Assembly: GCF_000819745.1 (NCBI RefSeq)
Contig: NZ_CDDA01000008.1
Location: forward strand, 69,223-133,222
Length of the DNA: 64,000 nt
Reading direction: 5' to 3'
Source: Aeromonas bestiarum
GTDB lineage: Bacteria > Pseudomonadota > Gammaproteobacteria > Enterobacterales > Aeromonadaceae
Position numbers and translations under genes: made by a program. How positions within the stretch are numbered: position 1 is the first letter of the stretch; each line of letters begins with the position of its first letter. Below the pieces are notes generated by a model that did no database searches, was not told the DNA's origin, and was given only the letters and a program-made list of their open reading frames with translations. Positions 55,015 through 64,000 of the stretch are shown here, in pieces.

Positions 55015-55869
55015 TTACAGCTGCTCGATACCGACTATGTGCCAGGGCGCATTGTCCTTGGCCAGGTTGCGTTCGAGGTGCCACACCTCCTTGATGTCCT
55101 CCTCGACCTGCTCCTGGCGATCCATGTAGCGGCCGCTGAAGCGCACGCTGACCTGGGCCCAGTCACTGCCGTAGTCGGCACGTACCAGCTGGGTATCCAC
55201 ATACATGACTTCGGTATGCTGTTCACCGGTCAGCTCGGCACGTTCGGCTTTGAGCTGCTCGAACAGCTCGGGGCTCACGTACTCGCGTACCTTTTCCAGA
55301 TCGTTTTTATTCCAGGATTCTTGCAGGGTGCGGTAGTGATCACGGGCACCTGACAGGAAACCGTTCATGTCAAAACCTGGCGGCAGACGGAAGGGCACGT
55401 CGCTGTCGGCAAAGCCGGTCGCTTGCGGCGCACTGTTGCTCTGCTCGAACTGCTGGGGGGCGGCCGACGGCGGCTGATAGCCGGCGTAGGCTGCCTGTGG
55501 CTGGGGCGAGGCCGCCTTGCTCCTGCGCATGGCACGGAACAGGAAGACGGCGCCCAGCGCCAGGGCGGCGATCAGCAGCATGTCCATGCCTTGCAGACCT
55601 TCGAAGGCGCCGCTACCCAGCAGGTAGGCGAACAGGCCACCAGCCAGCAGGCCGCCGAGCAGACCGCCCATCATGCCACCCTTCTTCGGTGCGGCCTGAG
55701 CCCCGACCGCCGGGTTCTTGGTGTCGACGGGCTTGGCCGCCGGTTGGGCCGGAGCCGTCTTGTAGCTCTTGCCAAAGGATTTACCGCCGCCAAACTTCTT
55801 GGCTTCGGCAATGGGTGCCCCCAGGCCAATGGCCAGGATCACGGCAAACAGGGTCAGCATCTTTTTCAT
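55015..55869 (-). CDS. Tim44-like domain protein
   Basis: 284 residues: signal peptide 1 to about 22; a Gly/Lys/Pro-rich segment starting KKFGGGKSFGKSYK; two hydrophobic segments (about 65-85 and 93-112, GGLLGGLLAGGLFAYLLGSG); and a C-terminal Tim44-like (NTF2-fold) domain (about 165-284) with a DLEKVREYVSPELFEQLKAE helix. Such proteins are common in proteobacteria and their role is unknown. ATG 55869 is chosen because AAGAG precedes it and the signal peptide begins there. Confidence 0.8.
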   Translation of the reverse strand: MKKMLTLFAVILAIGLGAPIAEAKKFGGGKSFGKSYKTAPAQPAAKPVDTKNPAVGAQAAPKKGGMMGGLLGGLLAGGLFAYLLGSGAFEGLQGMDMLLIAALALGAVFLFRAMRRSKAASPQPQAAYAGYQPPSAAPQQFEQSNSAPQATGFADSDVPFRLPPGFDMNGFLSGARDHYRTLQESWNKNDLEKVREYVSPELFEQLKAERAELTGEQHTEVMYVDTQLVRADYGSDWAQVSVRFSGRYMDRQEQVEEDIKEVWHLERNLAKDNAPWHIVGIEQL

Positions 55870-56048
55870 TTTGACTCTTTTCACTCTCATCAGTGGGTGG
55901 GGCATGCTCTGCTTTGGCAAGCTCAGCGAGGCGCATGGCAGGCTGCCTGTCCCTCGTTGTATTGCAGCTTGCGACTATGATTAACATGGTTGGCATGAAT
56001 TATTCATGAACAGATTGTCCCGATCGGGGGCATCAGAGGAGCAGTGCA

Positions 56049-56150
56049 ATGAAAAGTCGACGACCGAGCCGCAAGGAGCGCAAGCTGCGCAACAAGGCGA
56101 GAGCCAAGCCCCATGACCAGACCCTGGTCTGGCCCTTCCTCATGGTATGA
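56049..56150 (+). CDS. Small basic protein, 33 aa
   Basis: A 34-codon ORF starting ATG 56049 with a strong ribosome-binding site (AGAGGAG, 7 bases upstream). The product begins MKSRRPSRKERKLRNKARAK, so almost half its residues are Arg or Lys, and it ends in a short hydrophobic tail (LVWPFLMV). It lies 161 bp upstream of dnaB. No family is known to me; the good start site and sharp basic bias argue that it is translated. Confidence 0.5.
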   Translation: MKSRRPSRKERKLRNKARAKPHDQTLVWPFLMV

Positions 56151-56311
56151 GGCCGGGGTGATCCCCTGGCACAGTTCATCGGCAAGCGGTGCCAGCCACC
56201 ATCAGGAGGAGGGTTGCACCAGACAGAAGTGAATAGCGTGCATTAGCACTCGCGATGGCGGGGTTTCTTTTGTAAAATTCCCGTCCCCTTCCCGCTGCGG
56301 TTTTTATGTGT

Positions 56312-57706
56312 ATGGCAGAGCAAGTGACGGCGAAAAAAGACGCCAAGACACAACAGCTGAAAGTCCCTCCCCACTCTTTTGAGGCCGAACAGTCCGTACT
56401 GGGCGGCCTGATGCTGGATAACGACGCCTGGGATCGGGTCGCCGAACGGGTGATCGACAAGGATTTCTACAGCCGTCCGCACCGGCTGATCTTCCAGGCC
56501 ATGACCCGCCTCTCCAATGTGGGCAACCCCATCGATCTCATCACGCTGCAGGAGGAGCTGGAACGCTCCGAGCAACTGGAAGAGTCCGGTGGCTTCGCCT
56601 ATCTGGTGGAGATCGCCAAGAACACCCCGAGTGCCGCCAACATCAATGCCTACGCCGAGATCGTGCGTGAGCGGGCGGTGGTGCGGGAGATGATCTCGGT
56701 CGCCAACGAGATAGTCGAAGCAGGCTACGAGCCGCAGGGACGCACCTCGGGCGATCTGCTCGATCTGGCCGAGAGCAAGGTGTTCCAGATCGCCGAGCAG
56801 CGCACCAGCGCCAACGAGGGGCCACAGCCGCTCAAGCTGATCCTCGAGCAGACGGTCGACAAGATTGAAGAGCTGTTCAAGACCCCCCACAACGGGGTGA
56901 CCGGGGTCTCCAGCGGTTACGGGGATCTCGACAAGATGACCGCGGGTCTGCAGCGCTCGGATCTGATTATCGTGGCGGCCCGTCCCTCCATGGGCAAGAC
57001 CACCTTTGCCATGAACCTGTGCGAGCACGCGGCGCTCACCGCCGACAAACCGGTACTCATCTTCTCGCTGGAGATGCCCTCCGAGCAGATCATCATGCGT
57101 ATGCTCGCCTCCGTGGGGCGCATCGACCAGACCAAGGTGCGGACCGGTCAGCTCGACGACGAAGATTGGGCGCGCCTCTCCTCCACCATGGGGCTGCTGC
57201 TCGAGAAGGGCAAGATGTACATAGATGACGCCTCCGGCCTCACCCCGACCGACGTGCGCTCCCGCGCGCGCCGCATCGCCCGTGAGCACGGCGGCCTCTC
57301 CATGATCATGATCGACTACCTGCAGCTGATGCGGGTGCCCGCGCTCTCCGACAACAGAACCCTGGAAATCGGTGAAATCTCCCGCTCCCTCAAGGCGCTG
57401 GCGAAAGAGCTGCAGTGCCCGGTGGTGGCGCTCTCCCAGCTGAACCGAAGCCTGGAACAGCGCGCCGACAAGCGCCCGGTCAACTCGGATCTGCGGGAAT
57501 CCGGCTCCATCGAGCAGGACGCGGATTTGATCATGTTTATCTACCGTGATGAGGTGTATCACGATGACAGTCCCGACAAGGGGATTGCCGAGATCATCAT
57601 AGGCAAGCAGCGTAACGGTCCCATAGGCCGCGTGCGCCTCACCTTCCAGGGGCAATTCTCCCGGTTCGACAACTATGCCGGCCCGGCGTTTGATGACGAT
57701 TACTAA
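56312..57706 (+). CDS. dnaB: Replicative DNA helicase DnaB
   Basis: 464 residues (E. coli 471). N-terminal primase-interaction domain (about 18-125, PPHSFEAEQSVLGGLMLDN); RecA-like C-domain with Walker A ARPSMGKT (K229), ATP-hydrolysis motif IFSLEMP, Walker B MIMIDYLQL and arginine finger region near IIGKQRNGPIG. No intein. ATG 56312 (MAEQ) fits the family; ATG 56306 two codons earlier is possible. Its 3' end is followed by a diverged copy of the last 20 or so codons. Confidence 0.96.
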   Translation: MAEQVTAKKDAKTQQLKVPPHSFEAEQSVLGGLMLDNDAWDRVAERVIDKDFYSRPHRLIFQAMTRLSNVGNPIDLITLQEELERSEQLEESGGFAYLVEIAKNTPSAANINAYAEIVRERAVVREMISVANEIVEAGYEPQGRTSGDLLDLAESKVFQIAEQRTSANEGPQPLKLILEQTVDKIEELFKTPHNGVTGVSSGYGDLDKMTAGLQRSDLIIVAARPSMGKTTFAMNLCEHAALTADKPVLIFSLEMPSEQIIMRMLASVGRIDQTKVRTGQLDDEDWARLSSTMGLLLEKGKMYIDDASGLTPTDVRSRARRIAREHGGLSMIMIDYLQLMRVPALSDNRTLEIGEISRSLKALAKELQCPVVALSQLNRSLEQRADKRPVNSDLRESGSIEQDADLIMFIYRDEVYHDDSPDKGIAEIIIGKQRNGPIGRVRLTFQGQFSRFDNYAGPAFDDDY

Positions 57707-57731
57707 GTAGGGAGGGGCCGGTCTGCGCACC

Positions 57732-57819
57732 CATATAGGTGACTATGCCCCCCAGATTCCAGACACAGTTTTCCCGGTTCGACAATTATGCCGGTCCGGC
57801 CTTAGACGATGACAATTAA
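57732..57819 (+). pseudogene. Diverged duplicate of the dnaB 3' tail
   Basis: About 64 bp ending at TAA 57817-57819 align with the dnaB end at roughly 78% identity. Translated, they give RFQTQFSRFDNYAGPALDDDN against TFQGQFSRFDNYAGPAFDDDY in the gene. Most changes are silent or conservative, so this tail evolved under coding constraint before it was stranded here. Confidence 0.85.
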
Positions 57820-57882
57820 GGGCTGACACCACACGGTGCCTGGCGCATTCAAGCGCCATCATGCCCTCGTAAGGGAAAACAG

Positions 57883-58956
57883 ATGAAAGCGGCAATTGCT
57901 CAAATCAATACAGCGGCCCTGCGCCACAACCTCGCCGTGGTAAAACGGCACGCCCCCGATTGCAAGATCATCGCCGTGGTAAAGGCCAACGCCTATGGCC
58001 ATGGCCTGCTGCCGGTCGCCCGCACCCTGGTGGATGCCGACGCCTATGCGGTAGCCCGCATCGAAGAGGCGCTGATGCTGCGCTCCTGCGCTGTGGTCAA
58101 ACCGATCGTGCTGCTGGAGGGTTTCTTCTCGAGCGCGGACCTGCCGGTGCTGGCCGCCAACAACCTGCAGACGGCGGTGCACACCTGGGAGCAGCTCGAA
58201 GCGCTGGAGCAGGCCGAGTTGCCCGCCCCCGTGGTGGCCTGGCTCAAGCTCGATACCGGCATGCACCGGCTCGGGGTGCGTGCCGATGAGATGCCCGCCT
58301 TCATCGAGCGGCTCGCCAGGTGCAAGAACGTGGTGCAGCCGTTCAACATCATGACCCACTTCAGCCGCTCCGATGAGCTCGAACAAGCCACCACCCGCGA
58401 GCAGATCGACCTGTTCAGCAAGTTGACTGCCCCGCTGGCGGGCGAGCGGGCCATGGCGAACTCGGCGGGGATCCTGGCCTGGCCCGATTCCCACTGCGAC
58501 TGGGTGCGCCCCGGCGTCATCCTGTATGGCGTATCCCCCTTCCCCAATACGGTGGCGGCGGATTATGACCTGCAACCCGTGATGACCTTGAAGACCCAGC
58601 TCATCGCGGTGCGGGATCACAAGGCGGGCGAGCCGGTGGGCTATGGCGCCAACTGGGTGTCGGATCGCGATACCCAGCTCGGCGTCATCGCCATCGGCTA
58701 CGGCGATGGCTATCCGCGCATGGCGCCCAACGGCACATCCGTGCTGGTCAACGGCCGCATAGTGCCCCTGGTGGGCCGCGTCTCCATGGACATGACCACA
58801 GTGGATCTGGGGCCGGGCGCCACCGACAAGGCCGGTGACGAAGCCGTGCTCTGGGGTGAGGGGCTGCCGGTGGAGCGGGTCGCCGACGAGATTGGCACAA
58901 TCCCCTACGAGCTCATCACCAAGCTCACCTCCCGGGTCTTTATGGAATACGTCTAG
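57883..58956 (+). CDS. alr: Alanine racemase
   Basis: 357 residues. PLP lysine K34 in [10 protein letters not shown] and catalytic base Y254 in [10 protein letters not shown]. The enzyme makes D-alanine for peptidoglycan. dnaB-alr neighbours are conserved in enterics. Terminator follows. Confidence 0.95.
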   Translation: MKAAIAQINTAALRHNLAVVKRHAPDCKIIAVVKANAYGHGLLPVARTLVDADAYAVARIEEALMLRSCAVVKPIVLLEGFFSSADLPVLAANNLQTAVHTWEQLEALEQAELPAPVVAWLKLDTGMHRLGVRADEMPAFIERLARCKNVVQPFNIMTHFSRSDELEQATTREQIDLFSKLTAPLAGERAMANSAGILAWPDSHCDWVRPGVILYGVSPFPNTVAADYDLQPVMTLKTQLIAVRDHKAGEPVGYGANWVSDRDTQLGVIAIGYGDGYPRMAPNGTSVLVNGRIVPLVGRVSMDMTTVDLGPGATDKAGDEAVLWGEGLPVERVADEIGTIPYELITKLTSRVFMEYV

Positions 58957-58976
58957 GCTCGGCCGGCACCAAACGT

Positions 58977-59006
58977 AAAAAAGCCCCGCATGCGGGGCTT
59001 TTTTTA
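58977..59006. terminator. Terminator after alr
   Basis: AAGCCCCGCATGCGGGGCTT palindrome with A- and T-runs on either side. Confidence 0.92.
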
Positions 59007-59032
59007 TGACGCTGTAGCTACCGGCCGACCGT

Positions 59033-59236
59033 TTACTGCCGGTGCATCCGCACAAACTTCTCCAGCAACTGCTCTTCGGTCTCCACGTGGGCGGGATTCC
59101 AGATGATGCAGTCTATGAGCCGCAGACGCTGATGCTACTGCCGGTGCATCCGCACAAACTTCTCCAGCAACTGCTCCTCGGTCTCCACGTGGGCGGGATC
59201 CCGGATGATGCAGTCTATGAGCCGCAGACGCTGATG
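59033..59236 (-). pseudogene. Two extra tandem copies of the ferredoxin 3' end (102-bp unit)
   Basis: Units 59033-59134 and 59135-59236 repeat the last 102 bp of the ferredoxin gene (59237-59338). Each unit is exactly 34 codons and in frame, and each ends with its own stop (TAA or TAG), encoding ...[19 protein letters not shown]. Differences are few (for example IIWDP, IIRDP, IIWNP), but the first codons of both extra units differ from the gene in the same way (HQRLRLIDC). Confidence 0.92.
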
Positions 59237-60848
<1,612 letters not shown>

Positions 60849-61087
60849 GTTGGACTCTTAGTATCTGATTGCAAATCAGGACGGCGCCACCTGATGGCGC
60901 CGGATTGGTTGAGCCGTGGTACGAGACGGCGCTCGCGTCACAACTACCCGATGGCGTACATCATTATGCAGGATCACAGGGGATGCACCTGATATACGGG
61001 GTGCGAGATTGTACTCGCCCCCACGCCATCATGCAATTTGGCAGGCAATGGTTGCCGGCGCGAGCCGCGAGGAATGTCCGGGCCAGA
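60849..61087. other. Intergenic region between trhP and EAL gene
   Basis: 239 bp without a gene. It contains the hairpin CGGCGCCACCTGATGGCGCCGG (60882-60903) with no T-run and must hold the trhP promoter. Confidence 0.4.
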
Positions 61088-61825
61088 TCAGGCCCAGCGG
61101 GAGAGGGGGGAGGGCATGGCGTAGGCGTAGCCCTGCTGGTAGTCGCAGCCGAGCCGGTTGGCTATCTCGATATGTTGCAGGGTCTCGACCCCTTCACACA
61201 CCACCTTCATGCCGAGCCGCTGCAGGTATTCCACCAGACCGGTCAGCATCTTGAAGGCATGGGGCGTGCGCGCCGCCTGCAGCAGCAGGGAGCGATCCAG
61301 CTTGATGATCTCGTAGGGCAGCGCCATCACCCGCTGGAAGTTGCACTCCTGGGTGCCGAAGTCATCGCAGGCGATGTGGGCGCCATGAGCGCGCAGCACC
61401 TCGATCAGCGCCCTGTGCTTGCTGTGCAGCGGGGCGTGCTCCAGCACTTCGAACCAGATCTCCATGCCCACCTTGTGCGCCTGGATCAGCACCAGCAGCA
61501 AGAGGTTCTGATAGGTCGGGCTGCACAGCGTCGGGTTGAGGTTGATAGAGAGTAGATAGGGGCCAGCCTTCGCCAGGGTCGGCAGATCGCGCATGATGGC
61601 CCTGAGCATGACGATGTCCAGATGCAGGGATTCATCCTGGCTGAGGGAGAGAAAGTCGATGCCCTGATAACTCTGCTGCGCCGGCTCCCAGCGCCGGGCC
61701 AGTACCTCATAGCCTTTGACCTGACGGTCGCGGCCTATGATCGGCTGGTAAAAGGGCACGGCCACCTCGGCCACCGCCACGGTTGCCATGTCACTCATCG
61801 GATACTCTTCTTTGAACGCAAACAT
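61088..61825 (-). CDS. Stand-alone EAL-domain protein
   Basis: 245 residues, cytosolic, essentially one EAL domain. The catalytic positions appear present: YEVLARR, SINLNP, EVLEHA, CDDFGT, IKLDRS, CEGVET, QGYAYA. Loop 6 after DDFGT is altered (QECNF in place of GYSSL), so activity may be reduced, or it may be a binding protein like YdiV. ATG 61825 has AGGTGA upstream; ATG 61797 is an alternative. Divergent from the fimbrial operon, which suggests control of fimbriation by c-di-GMP. Confidence 0.8.
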   Translation of the reverse strand: MFAFKEEYPMSDMATVAVAEVAVPFYQPIIGRDRQVKGYEVLARRWEPAQQSYQGIDFLSLSQDESLHLDIVMLRAIMRDLPTLAKAGPYLLSINLNPTLCSPTYQNLLLLVLIQAHKVGMEIWFEVLEHAPLHSKHRALIEVLRAHGAHIACDDFGTQECNFQRVMALPYEIIKLDRSLLLQAARTPHAFKMLTGLVEYLQRLGMKVVCEGVETLQHIEIANRLGCDYQQGYAYAMPSPLSRWA

Positions 61826-62063
61826 GGCACTCACCTGATAGACGGATATGGCTGCGCATAATACAGGAGGGACAGGGGGATGCTCTGTAGGAATCCTCTG
61901 ATAATGCGGCTGAATTTGCCAAGTCAATATAGGACTATTCTGATTAACTTCCCCCCTGGTTATAAATAGACTGGCTCCAGTGATATGCAGCCAGTTCGTC
62001 TTTTGCGAATCAATAATTCTGATAAGACAAACCACTGCATGTAAAAAACAGTCTGGAATCGTC
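61826..62063. promoter_or_regulatory. Divergent promoter region, EAL gene / fimbrial operon
   Basis: 238 bp, increasingly AT-rich towards the fimbrial genes. No clear operator recognised. Confidence 0.4.
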
Positions 62064-62786
62064 ATGAAGAAAATATATTTTATCTTGTCGCTGATATTCA
62101 GCGGCAACGCGCTGGCATCGGCCGAAATCAGCATAGGCACGCTTTATGACTATATGTCAGGCCAGCAGAGCACTTATTTGAAGCGCATTCGTAATCAGGG
62201 CGATGCCACCGCCTTCGTCAAGGTTGCCATTCACGAGATCACCTACGACGCGGCGGGCCAGCCGCAGGAGTCGGCGGAGCTGACCGAGGGACGCCGGGCG
62301 CTGATTGCCAGCCCGTCCCGCATGATTATTCCGGCCAACGGGGTGCAGGCGACTCGGCTGCTGTTTATGGGAGAGCGGGACAAGGAGCGCTATTTCAGGG
62401 TCCGTTTTATTCCTGTGTTGCCAAAACAGGAGGATGGGTTCGATCTGGATGCCAATACGGTGCAGGAGAGTCAGCCGCAAGTCTCGGCCGGGGTAAATAT
62501 ATTGACCGGTTTTGGCGCCATTATTTTTGTGATGCCAAAAGAGAGCCGGTTTGATACCCGGTTGATAAAGACAGACACCATGACGACTGTCGTGAATAAA
62601 GGCAATGCCACCATAGTGCTGGATTTTTTTGAAGAGTGTGATGGGCGGAAAAAAAACTGTTCCACCCCAAGCAAAATCCATCTGTTGCCAAACATGCAGA
62701 AGCAACTGATGAAAAAGAGCGATCACCTTTATCGGTTTGAACTGATTGAGGGTGACAAGAGCAGAAGCATGGTGATTGGTCACTGA
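62064..62786 (+). CDS. CS1/CFA-type (alpha) fimbrial chaperone
   Basis: 240 residues: signal peptide 1 to about 18, then a two-domain immunoglobulin-like chaperone. SPSRMIIPANGVQATRLLFM (near residues 90-109) is the strand that carries the subunit-binding surface. The C-terminal domain has RLIKTDTMTTVVNKGNATIV. It resembles CooB/CfaA in size and order. Base composition falls to AT-rich in places (about 62470-62700), unlike neighbouring housekeeping genes, which suggests horizontal origin. First gene of the operon. Confidence 0.75.
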   Translation: MKKIYFILSLIFSGNALASAEISIGTLYDYMSGQQSTYLKRIRNQGDATAFVKVAIHEITYDAAGQPQESAELTEGRRALIASPSRMIIPANGVQATRLLFMGERDKERYFRVRFIPVLPKQEDGFDLDANTVQESQPQVSAGVNILTGFGAIIFVMPKESRFDTRLIKTDTMTTVVNKGNATIVLDFFEECDGRKKNCSTPSKIHLLPNMQKQLMKKSDHLYRFELIEGDKSRSMVIGH

Positions 62787-62816
62787 TGTTTCTTATATCC
62801 GAGAGAGGAGAGAGTG

Positions 62817-63308
62817 ATGAAAGTATGGATAGCTGCGCCTCTGGCAATGCTGGTGTCGGCCAATCTGATGGCTGCCGAACGTATTGAGCATCAGGTCACT
62901 GTGACCGCCCAGATCCCGACCGAGGCTTTCTATGTGCAGCCGACCGGTGGGGACAACTGGATGAGCACGCCGCAGAAACTGGCCTACAACCCTTATACCA
63001 AGAAGCTGGACACGCTGAGCAAGCAGCTGGACGCCAAGAGCACCATAGGCGCGATTAAAGGTTATCTGACCAACCCGGCCGTGATGGCCAGCGGCAATGA
63101 CAACATCGCCCTGACTGTCAAGATTGGCGGCGTCACCTTGGGTACCACCTCGGCTGAGGTAATGAAGACCGATGATGCCAAGACCGGCAAGTTGCTCGGG
63201 CTGGAAGTGATCCCGGCGGATGCCCCGGTCGCCGGCTACAAGCCAGGCAACTACCAGGGGGTGGTGAACATGATATTTGAATCGGAAGCCCCCAAAGGCG
63301 GCGCATAA
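62817..63308 (+). CDS. CS1-type major fimbrial subunit
   Basis: 163 residues: signal peptide 1 to about 19 (ANLMAAE), then a mature pilin of the CS1/CfaB family that starts with an N-terminal donor strand (HQVTVTAQIPTEAF) and ends GNYQGVVNMIFES, the family C-terminal strand. No cysteines, as usual for this class. ATG 62817 has AGAGGAGAG upstream. Second gene in chaperone-pilin-usher order, as in coo/cfa operons. Confidence 0.85.
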   Translation: MKVWIAAPLAMLVSANLMAAERIEHQVTVTAQIPTEAFYVQPTGGDNWMSTPQKLAYNPYTKKLDTLSKQLDAKSTIGAIKGYLTNPAVMASGNDNIALTVKIGGVTLGTTSAEVMKTDDAKTGKLLGLEVIPADAPVAGYKPGNYQGVVNMIFESEAPKGGA

Positions 63309-63320
63309 GCCGATGGGTGG

Positions 63321-63347
63321 AGGCTCCCTGTCGCGGGGAGCCTTTTT
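63321..63347 (+). terminator. Hairpin with T-run between pilin and usher genes
   Basis: GGCTCCC-TGTCGC-GGGGAGCC followed by TTTTT. Inside an operon such an attenuator would give more pilin than usher mRNA. Confidence 0.75.
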
Positions 63348-63363
63348 GTCTGCGTTTAGAAGA

Positions 63364-64000
63364 GTGAGACAGGTCGTGCCGTATTTCTCTTTCCTGTTGT
63401 TCCTGGTTGTGTTGTGCGTACCTGCCTGGGCCACGGGAGGGCGTATTGCACAACCCCTTGATCTGCTGCAACAAGCAGAAGATTTGCCTGATGGCTTTGC
63501 CGATCACTTCTTCGGCGTCCCGCTGGCGGTGCGCATCCTGGTGGATGGGCAGCTGTTGGGGGAAGGCGAGATAGTGCTGGGCAAAGACACCAGCGTGCAA
63601 CTGCTGGCCCTGACCAGCAGCCACGAGAGTGAGCTGGACGAGCGCACCCGCCAGCGCTGGAGCAAGGTGCTGGCGGCATCCCATCGACTGGGTCCATGTC
63701 AGAATCTGTGTGCCGATGAGATATTGGCGCTGGAGTACAGCCTGGAGAACTCCCAGTTGTCGGTGCTGACGGCTGGTGCCGAGAAGGGGCAGCCGCTGAC
63801 CCGTTATCACAGCCTGCCCAGCGGGGGCAGCTATGGCGCCCTGTTGCGTCACCAGTTGAACCTGACCCAGGGGGAAGGGGATCAGCGCAGTGGCCGTTAC
63901 AACCTGATGGCGCAGGGCAGCATAGGCCAGTGGACCCCGCTGCTGGAGGGGGAAGTGAGCCAGTCCGGCAGCGGGCAGGTGGCGCAGCATCATGTGCAGC
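63364..64000 (+). CDS. CS1-type fimbrial outer-membrane usher, N-terminal part
   Basis: Open from GTG 63364 (or GTG 63376) to the window edge, about 212 codons. A signal peptide with a Leu/Val-rich core ends at CVPAWA. The mature start reads LPDGFADHFFGVPLAVRILVDG, typical of TcfC/CooC-type ushers (a pattern quite unlike FimD). A Cys pair (GPCQNLCAD near residue 115) follows. The barrel and C-terminus lie beyond the window. Start codon uncertain because no clear ribosome-binding site is seen. Confidence 0.7.
   Translation, partial: MRQVVPYFSFLLFLVVLCVPAWATGGRIAQPLDLLQQAEDLPDGFADHFFGVPLAVRILVDGQLLGEGEIVLGKDTSVQLLALTSSHESELDERTRQRWSKVLAASHRLGPCQNLCADEILALEYSLENSQLSVLTAGAEKGQPLTRYHSLPSGGSYGALLRHQLNLTQGEGDQRSGRYNLMAQGSIGQWTPLLEGEVSQSGSGQVAQHHVQ

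Overview
The window reads as chromosomal DNA of a gammaproteobacterium, most likely an Aeromonas. It is about 60% GC and dense with genes. It combines Vibrio/Aeromonas-type heme uptake (hut), large GH18 and GH19 chitinases, a TagA/StcE-like M66 protease, a LuxO-type regulator and CheV with enteric-type synteny blocks (crp-yhfA-prkB, yheU/yheT, yheV-slyD-slyX-fkpA, dnaB-alr). The genus is inferred from gene content; no rRNA or tRNA gene was seen to confirm it.

Layout. 1-2.7 kb: a collagen-like secreted protein (cut by the window edge), a 62-aa membrane peptide, a UDP-glucuronate 4-epimerase-type enzyme and a YitT transporter. 2.8-11.2 kb: a heme locus with hutBCD (ABC importer) divergent from hutXZ (cytosolic heme handling) across a Fur-like box, then a ChaN-isochorismatase-lipoprotein operon divergent from a TonB-dependent heme receptor across a second Fur-like box. 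11.2-18.4 kb: a candidate small RNA, an MFS transporter, a DUF2975/XRE/zinc-peptidase operon and an SSF-type hybrid histidine kinase. 18.5-25.9 kb: a c-di-GMP-I (GEMM) riboswitch followed by a GH18 chitinase, an M66-type metalloprotease and a GH19 chitinase. 25.9-30.0 kb: rlmA, crp, an OsmC protein (yhfA), two lipoproteins and prkB. 30.2-39.4 kb: a complete arnBCADTEF operon for L-Ara4N lipid A modification, divergent from ugd. 39.9-47.5 kb: yheU, a diguanylate cyclase, yheT, cheV, an AraC-like gene, yheV, slyD, slyX, a WD40-like lipoprotein and fkpA. 47.6-55.9 kb: luxO, a TPR protein, small membrane proteins, a 5'-nucleotidase, a CSS-EAL phosphodiesterase and a Tim44-like protein. 56-60.9 kb: a 33-codon ORF, dnaB, alr, a 4Fe-4S ferredoxin and a U32 (TrhP-like) protein. 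61-64 kb: an EAL protein and the start of a CS1/CFA (alpha) chaperone-usher fimbrial operon that runs off the right edge.

How the genes work together. Ugd makes UDP-glucuronate, which ArnA/B/C/D/T/E/F turn into L-Ara4N on lipid A; the epimerase at 741-1754 could draw the same precursor towards UDP-galacturonate. The receptor, HutBCD and HutX/HutZ make a full heme route from outer membrane to cytosol. The chitinases and protease form a secreted polymer-degrading set whose first gene lies behind a c-di-GMP sensor. One cyclase and two EAL proteins in the window could affect that same second messenger.

The most unusual feature is a recurring scar. Immediately after the stop codons of at least five genes (hutD, yheV, luxO, dnaB, ferredoxin) lies a second, often diverged copy of that gene's own 3' end. 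A sixth gene (the epimerase) is followed by what looks like the tail of an unrelated LysR-type gene. This is the main observation I would follow up.
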